The notes: generated by a model from the sequence alone, not told the origin. A stretch of DNA of 64,000 nucleotides from Candidatus Sulfotelmatobacter sp. (GCA_036500765.1 DASYBM010000016.1:1-64000), one strand, 5' to 3'; positions 53,528 to 62,586 are shown, counted from the stretch's first letter. A program made the numbers and translations.

Positions 53528-53747
53528 GCTCCCTCGTGTCTCCGGCGCCGAAGCCATTCGAGCGCTGGAGCGGCTGGGTTTCGTGCAAGTGCGTCAGCGC
53601 GGAAGTCATGTCGTGCTCAAGAAAGTTGGGCCGGACGGCACAACGGGTTGTGTTGTCCCTCTGCATTCCGAACTAGCCGTCGGTACGCTTCGCGGGATCC
53701 TGAAACAGGCAGGAATAAGAGCGGAAGATTTCGTAAAGGAAATCTGA
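53520..53747 (+). CDS. HicA-like toxin (mRNA interferase)
   Basis: A 75-residue HicA-family double-stranded-RNA-binding-fold protein, from TTG at 53520. RVSGAEAIRALERLGFVQVR, then GSHVVLKK with the family's catalytic His (His30), and VPLHSELAVGTLRGILKQAG. HicA toxins cut mRNA. The frame opens earlier (53496), but the TTG gives the family N-terminus. All key residues are present, so it is probably active if expressed. Confidence 0.88.
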   Translation: MPRLPRVSGAEAIRALERLGFVQVRQRGSHVVLKKVGPDGTTGCVVPLHSELAVGTLRGILKQAGIRAEDFVKEI

Positions 53748-53755
53748 ATCCTCAA

Positions 53756-53798
53756 AAGAAAAAAGGGCAGAACCATCCCAAGTCTGCCTTTGATTTTC
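53756..53798. terminator. Bidirectional intrinsic terminator between hicA and rpsT
   Basis: GGCAGA and TCTGCC pair around an 11-nt loop. T-rich sequence follows on both strands: TTTGATTTT on + and CTTTTTTCTTTT on -. It can serve both the hicA transcript and rpsT, which converge here. Confidence 0.75.
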
Positions 53799-53799
53799 T

Positions 53800-53826
53800 G
53801 AAAGCTGACGGCTAAGAGCTGAAAGC
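53800..53826. repeat. AGCTGAC-type tract at the 3' end of rpsT
   Basis: GAAAGCTGACGGCTAAGAGC units, abutting the rpsT stop codon on the other strand. Confidence 0.6.
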
Positions 53827-54090
53827 CTACTTGATCGCGCTGACTCGTTTACCCAAGCGGGACTTGTAACGCGAGGCGGTGTTCTCGTGCAGCGTCCCTT
53901 TCTGGATCGCCTTGTCGAGGGCGGAGACGGTCTTGCGATACGACTGCTCGGCGGCGGCCTTGTCGCCCTTTTCGATGGTCTCGCGCAAGTCGCGCAACTG
54001 CGTGCGTAGGGTAGAAGTATTCGCGCGATTGATGGCCGTACGCTTAGTGGTCTGGCGCGCACGCTTCAGCGCCGATAGATGATTTGCCAT
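53827..54090 (-). CDS. rpsT: 30S ribosomal protein S20
   Basis: S20 is a three-helix primary 16S-binding protein. It is 87 residues with [20 protein letters not shown] at the N-terminus and a [12 protein letters not shown] ending. It is transcribed against hicA and toward the shared terminator. Confidence 0.97.
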   Translation of the reverse strand: MANHLSALKRARQTTKRTAINRANTSTLRTQLRDLRETIEKGDKAAAEQSYRKTVSALDKAIQKGTLHENTASRYKSRLGKRVSAIK

Positions 54091-54236
54091 AACTGGTTCG
54101 TTACCTTCGTTTTGCAGAGAGATATTCGGGGTAGGTCCGAATTACTTATTATAGGGGAGCGTTTCGCGGGCGGTCAAACGGATCGTGGCTTGGGGTGCTT
54201 GCGCCGCGTGGCTTCCGCGCCAGGCCGGTTCAGCTA

Positions 54237-54281
54237 GAGATCCTTCGCTCCGCCTGAAGAACGGCTTCGCTCAGGATGACA
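54237..54281. repeat. GGATGAC-type element upstream of the AAA ATPase gene
   Basis: Runs from AGAGATCCTTCGCTCC to GCTTCGCTCAGGATGACA. The core is closest to the copy at 29920-29980. Confidence 0.75.
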
Positions 54282-54353
54282 TCGCATTTTTGGAGCGTGG
54301 CAGTTCAGAGATTACGAGTTTCATAACCAGTTCACGGCTTCCGAGTTTCATAT

Positions 54354-56066
54354 ATGACAGACGGACTTGATCGCCTGAAAGTGCTTATCAACTCCTCGAC
54401 GCCCATCGTAGTGATGGAGACGGCGGAGGAGGTGCACGCTGTCAAGATGGTGCGCGACGCCTGCGTCGAACTCAATATGGCGACGTTCGAGTGGAGCATC
54501 GCCGATGGCTTGCTGCGCTCGGGCACGAACGAACCGCCTGAGGGACAGAAGATATCGTTGCAAGCCCGCATCGATCAGGCGATGGCCTGGAACCAGCGCA
54601 GTCAGCCGCACGTGCGAACCTCGCTGAGCCCCGGCGCCGCCGAAGGGGATCGGTTGGCTCGGGCGATGGCTTCGACGTTGGGGTCATCATCACCGGGTGG
54701 AACTGGCGTCGCCGCCGCGGCCAGCGGCACGGCGATCTATAACACGCGCGAACCGGTGCAGGCGCTGGCGAATATGGAGTCGATGACGATCGAAGCCGTA
54801 TTTATCCTGAAAGATTTTCATCGCCACATGGATGATCCAGTTGTAGTGCGGCGGCTGCGCGACGTGGGACAGAAATTTGCCGCCAACCGGCGAACCGTGG
54901 TCATCACGGCGCCCGAAATCTCCGTGCCCGCAGAGCTGGCCAAGCTGGTGGAATATTTCGATCTGCCGCTGCCCGACCGCGATCGCCTGCGCGAGATTAT
55001 CCACGAGATGTTCGCGCGGCTCTCGAAGACTTACACATTGAAGATGCAGTTGGACGCCGCCGGTGCCGATGCCATGGCGGCGAACCTGCGCGGCCTGACC
55101 GAAGAGGAGGCCGAACGTGCCATTTCGCAGGCGCTGGTGACGCGCTACGCGCTGTGCCCGGAGAGCGTGACCGATGTGCTCGAGGCCAAGAAGCAACTGC
55201 TGCGGCGGTCGGGCTTGCTGGAGTTTGTGGAAGCTTCCGACACTTTGTCTGCAATCGGAGGATTGGAGAATCTGAAACACTGGCTCGGCCAGCGGCGCGG
55301 GGCTTGGGAAGATTCCGCGAGAGAATTCGGACTGGAGCCGCCGCGGGGAATGATTATCCTGGGCGTACAGGGATGCGGCAAATCACTATGCGCGCGCGCC
55401 GTGGCCGGCGAGTGGAAACTGCCGCTGGTCAAGTTCGATACGTCGGCGGTTTACGACAAGTTCATCGGCGAGACGGAAAAGCGTATTCGCAAAGTGTTTC
55501 AGGTCGCCGAAGGACTTGCTCCGTGCGTGCTTTGGATTGACGAGTTGGAAAAAGTTTTTGCCGGAAGCGGGCCGGATTCGGCTTCGGCCGATGCGGGCGT
55601 TTCTTCGCGGCTGCTGGCGTCGTTTCTGTCGTGGATGCAAGACAAGAAGGCGCCGGTTTTCGTCGCCGCTACATGCAACAACGTGACCGTGCTGCCGCCG
55701 GAATTGATTCGCAAGGGCCGCTTTGATGAATTGTTCTTCGTCGATCTGCCCAATCAGGCTGAGCGCAAGCAGATCCTCACGATACAACTTACGAAGCGTA
55801 AGAGGAATCCGGCAGATTTTGATCTGGAAAAAATCGCGACGGCGGCCAAGGGATACTCCGGCGCCGAAATCGATGCCGCCGTGCAGGGCGGACTGTACGC
55901 GGCTTACTCGGAGAAGAAGCCGCTCTCCACGCAGTCGCTGCTCGATGCACTGGCCCAGACCGTCCCACTCTCGATCACCCGCGCGGAAGAAATTGAGACG
56001 CTGCGCGATTGGGCGCGGACGCGGGCTGTGCCTGCGACGGCTCGGGATGCAATCGCCGGGGGCTAG
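54354..56066 (+). CDS. AAA ATPase of the Ycf46 type
   Basis: A 570-residue AAA protein. The N-terminal 300 residues (LKVLINSSTPIVVMETAEEV) match the Ycf46-like regulatory part, and a G/A/S-rich linker (about 82-125) interrupts it. The AAA module has GVQGCGKSLCARAVAGEW (Walker A, near residue 340), CVLWIDELEKVF (Walker B, near 391) and GRFDELFFVDLP (Arg-finger side). Ycf46 proteins are of unknown function and are linked in cyanobacteria to photosynthesis and CO2 uptake. A short, decayed second copy of its 3' part lies at 56618. Confidence 0.88.
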   Translation: MTDGLDRLKVLINSSTPIVVMETAEEVHAVKMVRDACVELNMATFEWSIADGLLRSGTNEPPEGQKISLQARIDQAMAWNQRSQPHVRTSLSPGAAEGDRLARAMASTLGSSSPGGTGVAAAASGTAIYNTREPVQALANMESMTIEAVFILKDFHRHMDDPVVVRRLRDVGQKFAANRRTVVITAPEISVPAELAKLVEYFDLPLPDRDRLREIIHEMFARLSKTYTLKMQLDAAGADAMAANLRGLTEEEAERAISQALVTRYALCPESVTDVLEAKKQLLRRSGLLEFVEASDTLSAIGGLENLKHWLGQRRGAWEDSAREFGLEPPRGMIILGVQGCGKSLCARAVAGEWKLPLVKFDTSAVYDKFIGETEKRIRKVFQVAEGLAPCVLWIDELEKVFAGSGPDSASADAGVSSRLLASFLSWMQDKKAPVFVAATCNNVTVLPPELIRKGRFDELFFVDLPNQAERKQILTIQLTKRKRNPADFDLEKIATAAKGYSGAEIDAAVQGGLYAAYSEKKPLSTQSLLDALAQTVPLSITRAEEIETLRDWARTRAVPATARDAIAGG

Positions 56067-56113
56067 AGGCGGAGAACGACAGTAGCAGGTTTTGCCAGGA
56101 GGCAGAGACGAAA

Positions 56114-56596
56114 ATGTTGGCTCCAACCTCAAGGATCGCGGCAGTTTTATCCGCAACGGTGTTTCTCTGCTGCAGCATGCTTTACGCACAGGAGACACAG
56201 CAACACCACGGATATTCCGCCGCCGCAGAACAAGCGGTCACCAAACTCGAGCAGGAATGGTTTGCCGACCAACTGGCCCTGTCCTGGCCCAAGCTCAAGA
56301 GCATGATTTCCGAAGACTTTGTGCTTACGGAGTCAGACGGCAAGCTTGGCACTCGAGAAACGATGTTGGAAGGGTATAAGACGGAATCGTCCTTAACCTC
56401 GAACATCAAGATGACGTTTCTTGTGGTCCACGCCGTAGCTGCCTACGCGGTAATAGCCATCGGACTGGACGACATTACTCTGAAGGCCAAGGACGGACGC
56501 ATCAGCCATCGCTACGAGCGTTTTACCGATACCTGGATCTTGCGCGATGGCCGCTGGCAGTGTGTCGCAGAACAATTGACCCTGGGCCAGCCATAG
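56114..56596 (+). CDS. Exported DUF4440-like (NTF2-like fold) protein
   Basis: A 160-residue protein with a signal peptide (RIAAVLSATVFLCCSMLYAQ, near residues 7-26). The rest resembles DUF4440/SnoaL-like domains: KLEQEWFADQLALSWPKLKS, then DFVLTESDGKLGTRETMLEG and RYERFTDTWILRDGRWQCVA. The frame is open from 56009, inside the AAA gene, but the ATG at 56114 gives the signal peptide. Such domains bind small ligands; the function is unknown. Confidence 0.82.
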   Translation: MLAPTSRIAAVLSATVFLCCSMLYAQETQQHHGYSAAAEQAVTKLEQEWFADQLALSWPKLKSMISEDFVLTESDGKLGTRETMLEGYKTESSLTSNIKMTFLVVHAVAAYAVIAIGLDDITLKAKDGRISHRYERFTDTWILRDGRWQCVAEQLTLGQP

Positions 56597-56617
56597 CTGC
56601 AGGTTGGCAAATGTCCC

Positions 56618-56670
56618 GGGCGGCCTCTACGCGGCGTACTTTGAGAAGACGCCGCTCTCCACTCAGTAGT
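56618..56670 (+). pseudogene. Fragment of a decayed AAA ATPase paralogue
   Basis: About 52 nt match 55886-55937 of the AAA ATPase gene with roughly seven to nine differences. The frame reads GGLYAAYFEKTPLSTQ and then TAG, against GGLYAAYSEKKPLSTQ in the intact gene. No other part of the gene is present. Confidence 0.7.
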
Positions 56671-56875
56671 CGGCGTGACTTGAATTCTCGGCCGCGTGAA
56701 CGGTTTTGCAGTGACGATCAAAGGCGCGTTCCAACTGCCTTACGTATTCTTCGCGGGTTGGACGATGGCTGGCCGAGTTTACGCGGAAAGTTTCTTTCCC
56801 CGGGCACGCGATGCATTCCGCTTCGACGGGAATATCTCCCAGCCACTTGGTGACGCGCAGAAACGGCTTCTTCAT
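56663..56875 (-). CDS. Small Cys/His protein, hypothetical
   Basis: A 70-residue protein from the ATG at 56875 (KKPFLRVTKWLGDIPVEAEC). A C-x2-C pair (ECIAC) and H-x4-H pair (DRHCKTVH) about 26 residues later give a zinc-finger-like C2H2 spacing. I recall similar short proteins from acidobacterial genomes but cannot name a family. The frame is open to a GTG at 56905. It is transcribed opposite to the DUF4440-like gene and overlaps the AAA fragment by a few bases. Confidence 0.6.
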   Translation of the reverse strand: MKKPFLRVTKWLGDIPVEAECIACPGKETFRVNSASHRPTREEYVRQLERAFDRHCKTVHAAENSSHADY

Positions 56876-56977
56876 ACTAATAGCTTCCCACAAGCTGACA
56901 GGCACGCCAACTTTCCCGCCGATTGCCGGGCGAAATTATTTTGGCCGAACTTATTGTGCCCAACTTATTATGCCGAG

Positions 56978-57814
56978 CTAGGGCGTCCTCAAGAAACCGT
57001 GAGTAACGGCTTGGCTATCGGTGTATTGCCCCACTATCTCCAGATTATTGTTGATGTCGAGAGCCTGGAAATTAGTGCTTCCCGGAATGGCGATCCTCAG
57101 GTAGCTACCTCGGTAGTATTCGAATCCGATGGTGTTGCTGGTGCTGCCAACAATCTGCTCATAACCGACAACGCGATCGAGATCGTTGATTCCATTGGCA
57201 TTGGTTGAGAGGGCTCCGGGAGCGCTCAGAACAACGTAGGCGCCGTTGCGGATCAGAAGTCCCTGGTCGTTGCCGTTGCCGAATCTCCCGACCATATCCC
57301 CAAAGTTGTTGATGCCTCTCAATTGGGTGTAGGTCGCGCTGGTAACGGTGATGTCGGTGTATGTTCCGGACTGGTATAAAAATCCGTGGACGCCGACTCC
57401 GGTCGAATATTCTCCGACGACCTGCCCGGCATTGTTGATGCCCCACGCCTCCGTATAGGTCGAGCCGGGGAAGTTCAGCGTGGTAAAGGTAGTGCCCTGC
57501 ATGAGGAAACCCTGAGGCTGTGAGTTGCCGGGAGCAATGTACCAGCCAACGATTTCGCCAGCATCGTTGATGCCTTCGCACCAGGTCGAGGTTCCACTCC
57601 CTGGAAAATCGATCGTGGCGTAGACCCCTCCGCTCAGAAGGAATCCGTGTGTCCCCGAGCTGTTGTAAATGCCCACGATTTGGCCGGAAGAATTGATTCC
57701 GTTCGCCGCTGTCAGTTCCGCTCCGGGAAAATCGAGGGTGGTGAAGGTCACAGCTTTGGCTGAAGAGAGGGCGAGGGTGAGGAACAGGCAGCCGATCACA
57801 GCGCGAGAGTTCAT
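56978..57814 (-). CDS. Exported HAF-repeat protein
   Basis: A 278-residue protein with a signal peptide (VIGCLFLTLALSSAKA). It is made of about six HAF-type repeats of 38-45 residues, each with a GINNAGQVVGxYSTG core, a xHGFLY motif and a FTTLDFPGA strand. TIGR02913 describes this extracellular repeat. The fold is likely a beta-propeller. It has no cell-anchoring motif and no known function. Another HAF protein is cut by the right edge. Confidence 0.87.
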   Translation of the reverse strand: MNSRAVIGCLFLTLALSSAKAVTFTTLDFPGAELTAANGINSSGQIVGIYNSSGTHGFLLSGGVYATIDFPGSGTSTWCEGINDAGEIVGWYIAPGNSQPQGFLMQGTTFTTLNFPGSTYTEAWGINNAGQVVGEYSTGVGVHGFLYQSGTYTDITVTSATYTQLRGINNFGDMVGRFGNGNDQGLLIRNGAYVVLSAPGALSTNANGINDLDRVVGYEQIVGSTSNTIGFEYYRGSYLRIAIPGSTNFQALDINNNLEIVGQYTDSQAVTHGFLRTP

Positions 57815-58290
57815 ATCAATCTTCCTGAGATCGAGTCTTCGTTTTGAGAAAAAACGAAGTCGATTCTACATCCATTCCATGTGACTGGTTCGTGAAAATC
57901 TCCGGAAGCCTCCAACAGGCCCCAGAAAGGCAGCAGTGCAATAATCTGCATGGTATTTCCAGACGATCGGCCATCCCAAAGCTGGGACATGGCTTCTAGC
58001 TGGAGTAACATCGCCAGCATCCTCCTTATTGACTGATATGGCGTCAGAAGGCAAACGGCCGGTCTCCCATTGACTCCCGCTTCGCTGCGGGTTAGGCTTT
58101 AAACTAATGGTAGTGACTTGCCTTCTGGGCATGCGTCGTCCGGCTGGTCCCGTCTTCAAGCGAAACCCTGCTTTGTTTGTGATATTGCAACAGTCCACAC
58201 GTGTATTTCAATCTGAGCAGCCGAGCTGCGCTCGGCGGATGGGCGAGCGCGCCCGTCCCTACATAATCTGTTCAGGAAACTGAATACGGA
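57815..58290. other. Gap without a gene (476 nt) with inverted repeats
   Basis: CAGAAGGCAA (58045-58054) and TTGCCTTCTG (58118-58127) are a perfect 10-bp inverted pair 63 nt apart, with a CCCGCTTCGCTGCGGG stem between them. Near the right end, GAGCTGCGCTC and GGGCGAGCGCGCCC (58214-58254) are further palindromes. A 110-codon frame on the - strand has no protein-like features. Confidence 0.5.
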
Positions 58291-59373
58291 ATGAAGAAGA
58301 ATATCGGAGTTGGCCCTAACATCGAGACGTTGTTCGGTACGCGGGATGAAAATGTGCGCCTGCTCGAAGACGGCCTCAACGTCACCATCAATCTAAAATC
58401 GAACGCCATTGAACTGGAGGGCGCGGCGCGGGACGTGGCGCGGGCCGAGCAGGTATTTGCCGACTACGATAGCCTGCAACGCTCTGGCCACACTTTCAAT
58501 AATGGCGACCTGCATAGCATGATGCGGGTGCTGATCTCCGATCCCAATACGACGCTGCGCGGATTAGCCGACGCCGGGAGGCAGCGGTCGCTGGGACGCC
58601 GTACCGTACAGCCTAAGAGCAGCAATCAGCGCCGCTATCTCGAGACCATCGAGAAGCACGACATGGTTTTTGGCATCGGCCCGGCTGGTACGGGCAAGAC
58701 TTATCTAGCCGTGGCAATGGCGATTTCCGCGTTGCTGGCCAAGCGTGTGAACCGCATCATTCTGGCGCGTCCGGCGGTCGAGGCGGGCGAGCGCCTCGGT
58801 TTTCTGCCGGGCACTTTGCAGGACAAGATTGATCCATACTTGCGGCCGCTGTACGACGCCTTGTATGACATGATCGATCCGGAGAAAGTGGATCGCTACC
58901 TCGAGAAGAACGTCATCGAGATTGCGCCCATTGCGTTTATGCGCGGGCGCACACTCAACGATTCGTTCGTCATTCTCGACGAGGCGCAGAACACGACATC
59001 GGAGCAGATGAAGATGTTCGTCACGCGCCTGGGATTTAATTCGAAGGCGGTCATCACCGGCGATGTTACGCAGATCGATCTGCCTAACGCGCGCCGCAGC
59101 GGGTTGCTCGAAGCCATGGACGTACTGAAAAATGTTGAGGGACTGGCCTTTGTCCAGTTCGATGAGAGCGACGTGGTGCGGCATCACTTAGTGCAACGCA
59201 TCGTTCGGGCCTACGACGAACACAAGACCAGGATTGCAGGACAGCAGCAGATGTTCCTGCTGGCCGAGCCCCGGTCGGAGCAAAGAGCTGAGCAGCGCCA
59301 AGGTGACGCGGCAACGGCTGACCAGACAGCGACAAAGGACGACAAGCGGACCTCCGCCGAAGCTAAGGGATAA
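58291..59373 (+). CDS. phoH: PhoH-like ATPase (YbeZ type)
   Basis: A 360-residue P-loop protein of the PhoH family, a predicted RNA-acting ATPase linked to ribosome maturation and the RNase YbeY. Walker A IGPAGTGKTYLAVAMAI lies near residue 128 and Walker B SFVILDEAQNTTSEQMK near residue 227. An N-terminal KH-like part precedes it. The C-terminal tail (from about 325) is Gln/Ala-rich. The next gene is ybeY, the normal partner. Confidence 0.92.
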   Translation: MKKNIGVGPNIETLFGTRDENVRLLEDGLNVTINLKSNAIELEGAARDVARAEQVFADYDSLQRSGHTFNNGDLHSMMRVLISDPNTTLRGLADAGRQRSLGRRTVQPKSSNQRRYLETIEKHDMVFGIGPAGTGKTYLAVAMAISALLAKRVNRIILARPAVEAGERLGFLPGTLQDKIDPYLRPLYDALYDMIDPEKVDRYLEKNVIEIAPIAFMRGRTLNDSFVILDEAQNTTSEQMKMFVTRLGFNSKAVITGDVTQIDLPNARRSGLLEAMDVLKNVEGLAFVQFDESDVVRHHLVQRIVRAYDEHKTRIAGQQQMFLLAEPRSEQRAEQRQGDAATADQTATKDDKRTSAEAKG

Positions 59374-59468
59374 GCCGTGAAACGTTGGGGCCGGAGGGCT
59401 GCGACCTGGCTCTCGCGTTCGCTTGGCCCTGACGGTTTTTGTGTCAGGTCAGAGCGCGAGTGCGAGAG

Positions 59469-60008
59469 ATGGATTTGGTTATTTTGCAGAGGAAAGTCGC
59501 AGGTTTGAACGGAGCGGCGCTTGATCGCTTTGTGCGCCGGGCACGGAAGGCCGCCGGCCTGCACGGACAGGTGAATGTATTAGTCACCAGCGGTGCGGCC
59601 GTACGCGCCCTGAATCGTCAGTTTCGGGACCAAAACAAAGCCACAGATGTGCTGTCGTTCGCATCTCCATTTGCGCCGCTGGAACGTCGCAAGCGGCCCC
59701 AACTGGCGGGCGAAATCGCCATTTCTGCCGACATGGCGCGGGAAAATTCTGCCCAGCTTGGGCATTCCGTCGCCGAGGAAGTGAAAATTCTGGCGTTGCA
59801 CGGCATTCTGCATCTGGCAGGCTTTGACCATGAGCGCGATAATGGTCAAATGGCGCGCAAGGAGTCTACATTGCGTAGGGCGCTCGGGCTACCGGTTGCC
59901 CTGATCGAACGAGTGCACGTGCACGCTCCGGAGAGAAAATCCTCAAGGTTCCAGCGTGGCGCCCGCGGTCGCCCGGCGCAGCGGACAGCAGCGCGGGGGA
60001 CGGCATGA
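59469..60008 (+). CDS. ybeY: Endoribonuclease YbeY
   Basis: Zinc-dependent RNase for 16S 3'-end maturation and ribosome quality control. It is 179 residues from the ATG at 59469 (DLVILQRKVAGLNGAALDRF). The zinc site H-G-x-L-H-L-x-G-x-D-H is intact in HGILHLAGFDHERDNG near residue 107. A TTG at 59439 could extend it. The C-terminal 30 residues are basic and extra to the family. Its stop overlaps the next start (ATGA). Confidence 0.93.
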   Translation: MDLVILQRKVAGLNGAALDRFVRRARKAAGLHGQVNVLVTSGAAVRALNRQFRDQNKATDVLSFASPFAPLERRKRPQLAGEIAISADMARENSAQLGHSVAEEVKILALHGILHLAGFDHERDNGQMARKESTLRRALGLPVALIERVHVHAPERKSSRFQRGARGRPAQRTAARGTA

Positions 60009-61270
60009 ACCTGGCCGTTTCCATCTCGCTTCTTTTCCTGCTCGGATTGCTTACCCTGGTTTCATACGTAGATCTTGTATATCAGGAGATCGGAAAATTT
60101 CTTTCCCGCGAATTCCAGGACAACATTGATGTCTTCGAACTGAAAATCGAACCGGAACTGGGAGTTGCGCGCCCACGCGCCGCGCTGTCCATGGCCGTGC
60201 TCAAACAACTGACCACCGCGACCATTGCGCTGCTGGTCGGTTACCTGGTCTTCAGCGATCAATCCTGGGGCATTTACGAGATTCTACAGGCGGCGATCAG
60301 CCTGATCCTGATCATCATCGTCTGCAACCGCTTTCTGCCGTTCGTATTTTTCTCGCGAACCAAGGGCGAGTGGCTGGCGCACTGGACGCTTATTCTCAAA
60401 GTTCTGATCTATCTGGTCATGCCGGTCACGCTGGTTCTGGGTTTCCTGCAGTCGGTGGCTTCGCTGACCAAACAGAACACTGGCGAGCAGCCCGAGACTT
60501 CGGCGGAGGCGGTCGACGCGTTGATTGAAGCAGGGCAGGAAGAAGGCATTATTCAGGAAGGCGACCGCGACCTGATTCAGTCGGTGGTGGAGTTCAGCGG
60601 CAAAACCGTCCGCGAGGCAATGAAGCCGCGCCCGCAGATGTTTGCCGTGCCTTCCGATACCACGGTCGAGCGCTTCATCGAGATGCTCCGCGCCAAACAC
60701 TATTCGCGCGTGCCCGTATATGAAGGCAGCATCCATAACATCAAAGGGATCGTCTACACGCAGGACGTGTTGCAGGTGCCCGACAGCGAAGCCCGCGTGC
60801 GCACGGTCGATTCCATCATGCGGCGCGATGTCTACTTCGTTCCCGAGAGCAAGTTGGGAAGCGATCTGCTGCGCGAGATGCAAAAGCAGAATATCCGCAT
60901 GGCGATTGTCGTCGATGAATACGGCGGTGTTGCCGGGCTGGTGACGATTGAAGATCTGGTCGAGGAGATTGTCGGGGAGATCCGCGACGACCACGAGAAA
61001 CCGGAAATTGTGCGCGAGGGCGATCGTTCCTTCATCGTCGCAGGCGGCACGGATGTCGACCGGCTCGACGAGCTTTTCGGCGCCAAGCCTGAGGGCAAAG
61101 AGTCTTCCACCATCGCGGGCCTCGTCAGCGAACTCGCGGGAAGAATTCCGCGCAAGGGCGAAGTGGTGGAGGAAGACGGCCTGCGCTTCGAAGTGCTGGA
61201 ATCCACCGACCGCAAAGTGGAGCGCGTGCGAGTGACTGCCGTGCAACCCCGGCAGATGAAGCTGATATGA
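60005..61270 (+). CDS. CorC/HlyC-type CBS-domain protein
   Basis: A 421-residue membrane protein. Residues 1-160 have about four hydrophobic segments in the place of the DUF21 module, but diverged from it. A CBS pair follows (residues about 210-330: [20 protein letters not shown] and [20 protein letters not shown]) and the C-terminal CorC-HlyC domain ([20 protein letters not shown]). The family is linked to Mg/Co efflux. ybeY-corC-era order is typical and translation is coupled by ATGA. Confidence 0.88.
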   Translation: MNLAVSISLLFLLGLLTLVSYVDLVYQEIGKFLSREFQDNIDVFELKIEPELGVARPRAALSMAVLKQLTTATIALLVGYLVFSDQSWGIYEILQAAISLILIIIVCNRFLPFVFFSRTKGEWLAHWTLILKVLIYLVMPVTLVLGFLQSVASLTKQNTGEQPETSAEAVDALIEAGQEEGIIQEGDRDLIQSVVEFSGKTVREAMKPRPQMFAVPSDTTVERFIEMLRAKHYSRVPVYEGSIHNIKGIVYTQDVLQVPDSEARVRTVDSIMRRDVYFVPESKLGSDLLREMQKQNIRMAIVVDEYGGVAGLVTIEDLVEEIVGEIRDDHEKPEIVREGDRSFIVAGGTDVDRLDELFGAKPEGKESSTIAGLVSELAGRIPRKGEVVEEDGLRFEVLESTDRKVERVRVTAVQPRQMKLI

Positions 61271-61412
61271 GACAGCTTCTTGCTGCTAGCTCCTAGCTTC
61301 TAGCCAATTCATCAATTCTCGCCGTCGGCACATCATTGCAAATTGGCCTAAGATGAAAAAGTGAATCACGACCATGCAGTAGCTAGAAGCTAGCAGCTAG
61401 CAGCAAGAAGCT
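61271..61412. repeat. Inverted AGCTNNN repeat, corC-era gap
   Basis: Forward arm AGCTTCTTGCTGCTAGCTCC (61273 on) and reverse arm AGCTAGAAGCTAGCAGCTAG (61381 on) flank a 70-nt spacer. The reverse arm ends about 8 nt before the era ATG. The spacer shows no ORF. Confidence 0.85.
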
Positions 61413-61420
61413 GATTTCCT

Positions 61421-62458
61421 ATGCCCTTCCGCTCCGGATTCGTTTGCATTCTTGGCCGCCCTAACGCGGGGAAGTCTACTTTGCTCAATGCGCTGGTGGG
61501 CGAGAAGCTGGCGATCATTTCTCCTAAACCCCAGACTACTCGCAACCGCATTCAGGGTGTGGTGCATGTGCCCCAGCGCAAAGGCAAGAACGGAAAGAGT
61601 GAAGGCGGCGGCCAGATTGTGCTGGTCGACACGCCCGGCGTGCACAAACCTGACAGTTCCCTCGGCCGCAAGATGATGGTCGAAGTGCGCGAGGCGCTGG
61701 AGGGTTGCGACCTGGTACTGGTGATCATGGATGTCACGCGCAAGCTTGATCCGCGCGACCAGTTCGCATTGGAATTGCTGCGGCGGCCGAAGGGTGCGAG
61801 CAAGACGAAAGCATTTCTTATATTGAATAAGGTCGACCTGATTCGCGAGAAGTCGAAGCTGCTGCCGCTGATCGAGGAATACCGTAAGCTTTACGACTTC
61901 AGCGAAGTCATTCCCATTTCCGCGCTCAAGCGCAAGGGCCTTGACGATCTTCTCGAGCTGGCGATTTCGGCGCTACCCGCCGGACCGGCATATTTTCCCG
62001 AGGACCAGATCACCGATCAGCCGGCGCGATTCATGGCCGCGGAAATTATTCGTGAGCAAGTACTGCTGAACACCAGCGAAGAAATCCCCTACGCGACCAC
62101 GGTGATCGTCGACAGCTTCGAGGAGGGCGCGAGGCTGACCCGGATCGCGGCGACCATCTATTGCGAGCGCGAAGGGCAGAAGGGAATTCTCGTGGGTAAG
62201 GGCGGATCGATGCTGAAAAAAATCGGCACTTCGGCCCGGTTGCAGATTGAGCGCATGCTGGGGACGAAAGTATTTCTTGAGCTCTACGTCAAAGCCGAGC
62301 CGGGATGGCGCGATTCACGCCGCTTTGTTGAAGAACTCGATTGGCGGCGTCAGTTGGAGCAACGGATGTTTGAAAAGAGGGGGTTTGAACATAGGATGTT
62401 AGACGAGGCGGCAGAGCCGGTCGCTCCCGCGCGTACAACAACGAAGGGCGACTCGTAA
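61421..62458 (+). CDS. era: GTPase Era
   Basis: Era binds the 16S rRNA 3' end and couples ribosome assembly to growth. It is 345 residues; about 40 more than usual, at the C-terminus. G1 GRPNAGKSTLLNALVGEKL is near residue 11, G3 DTPGVHKPDSSLGR near 70 and G4 NKVDLIREK near 131. The KH domain has GQKGILVGKGGSMLKKIG near residue 252. A repetitive tail (EQRMFEKRGFEHRMLDE) follows. Confidence 0.96.
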   Translation: MPFRSGFVCILGRPNAGKSTLLNALVGEKLAIISPKPQTTRNRIQGVVHVPQRKGKNGKSEGGGQIVLVDTPGVHKPDSSLGRKMMVEVREALEGCDLVLVIMDVTRKLDPRDQFALELLRRPKGASKTKAFLILNKVDLIREKSKLLPLIEEYRKLYDFSEVIPISALKRKGLDDLLELAISALPAGPAYFPEDQITDQPARFMAAEIIREQVLLNTSEEIPYATTVIVDSFEEGARLTRIAATIYCEREGQKGILVGKGGSMLKKIGTSARLQIERMLGTKVFLELYVKAEPGWRDSRRFVEELDWRRQLEQRMFEKRGFEHRMLDEAAEPVAPARTTTKGDS

Positions 62459-62586
62459 CCCCACACCAGACTGAAGTTATGCTACGTTCGGCGAGCGCCT
62501 CGAGTGAGGCGGCCGTTGCCGGATTTCAGCCTTGCGACTAGAATCGCAATAGCCGCGCTGCAAGGGCGGACTGAGGCGATCCAACC

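Noticed and set aside
56696-57208. 170-codon + strand frame overlapping the HAF gene and small Cys/His gene
   Set aside because: The - strand genes have signal peptide or motif support; this frame has neither.
57866-58198. 110-codon - strand frame in the 57.8-58.3 kb gap
   Set aside because: No protein-like pattern, no ribosome-binding site, and it crosses several inverted repeats.
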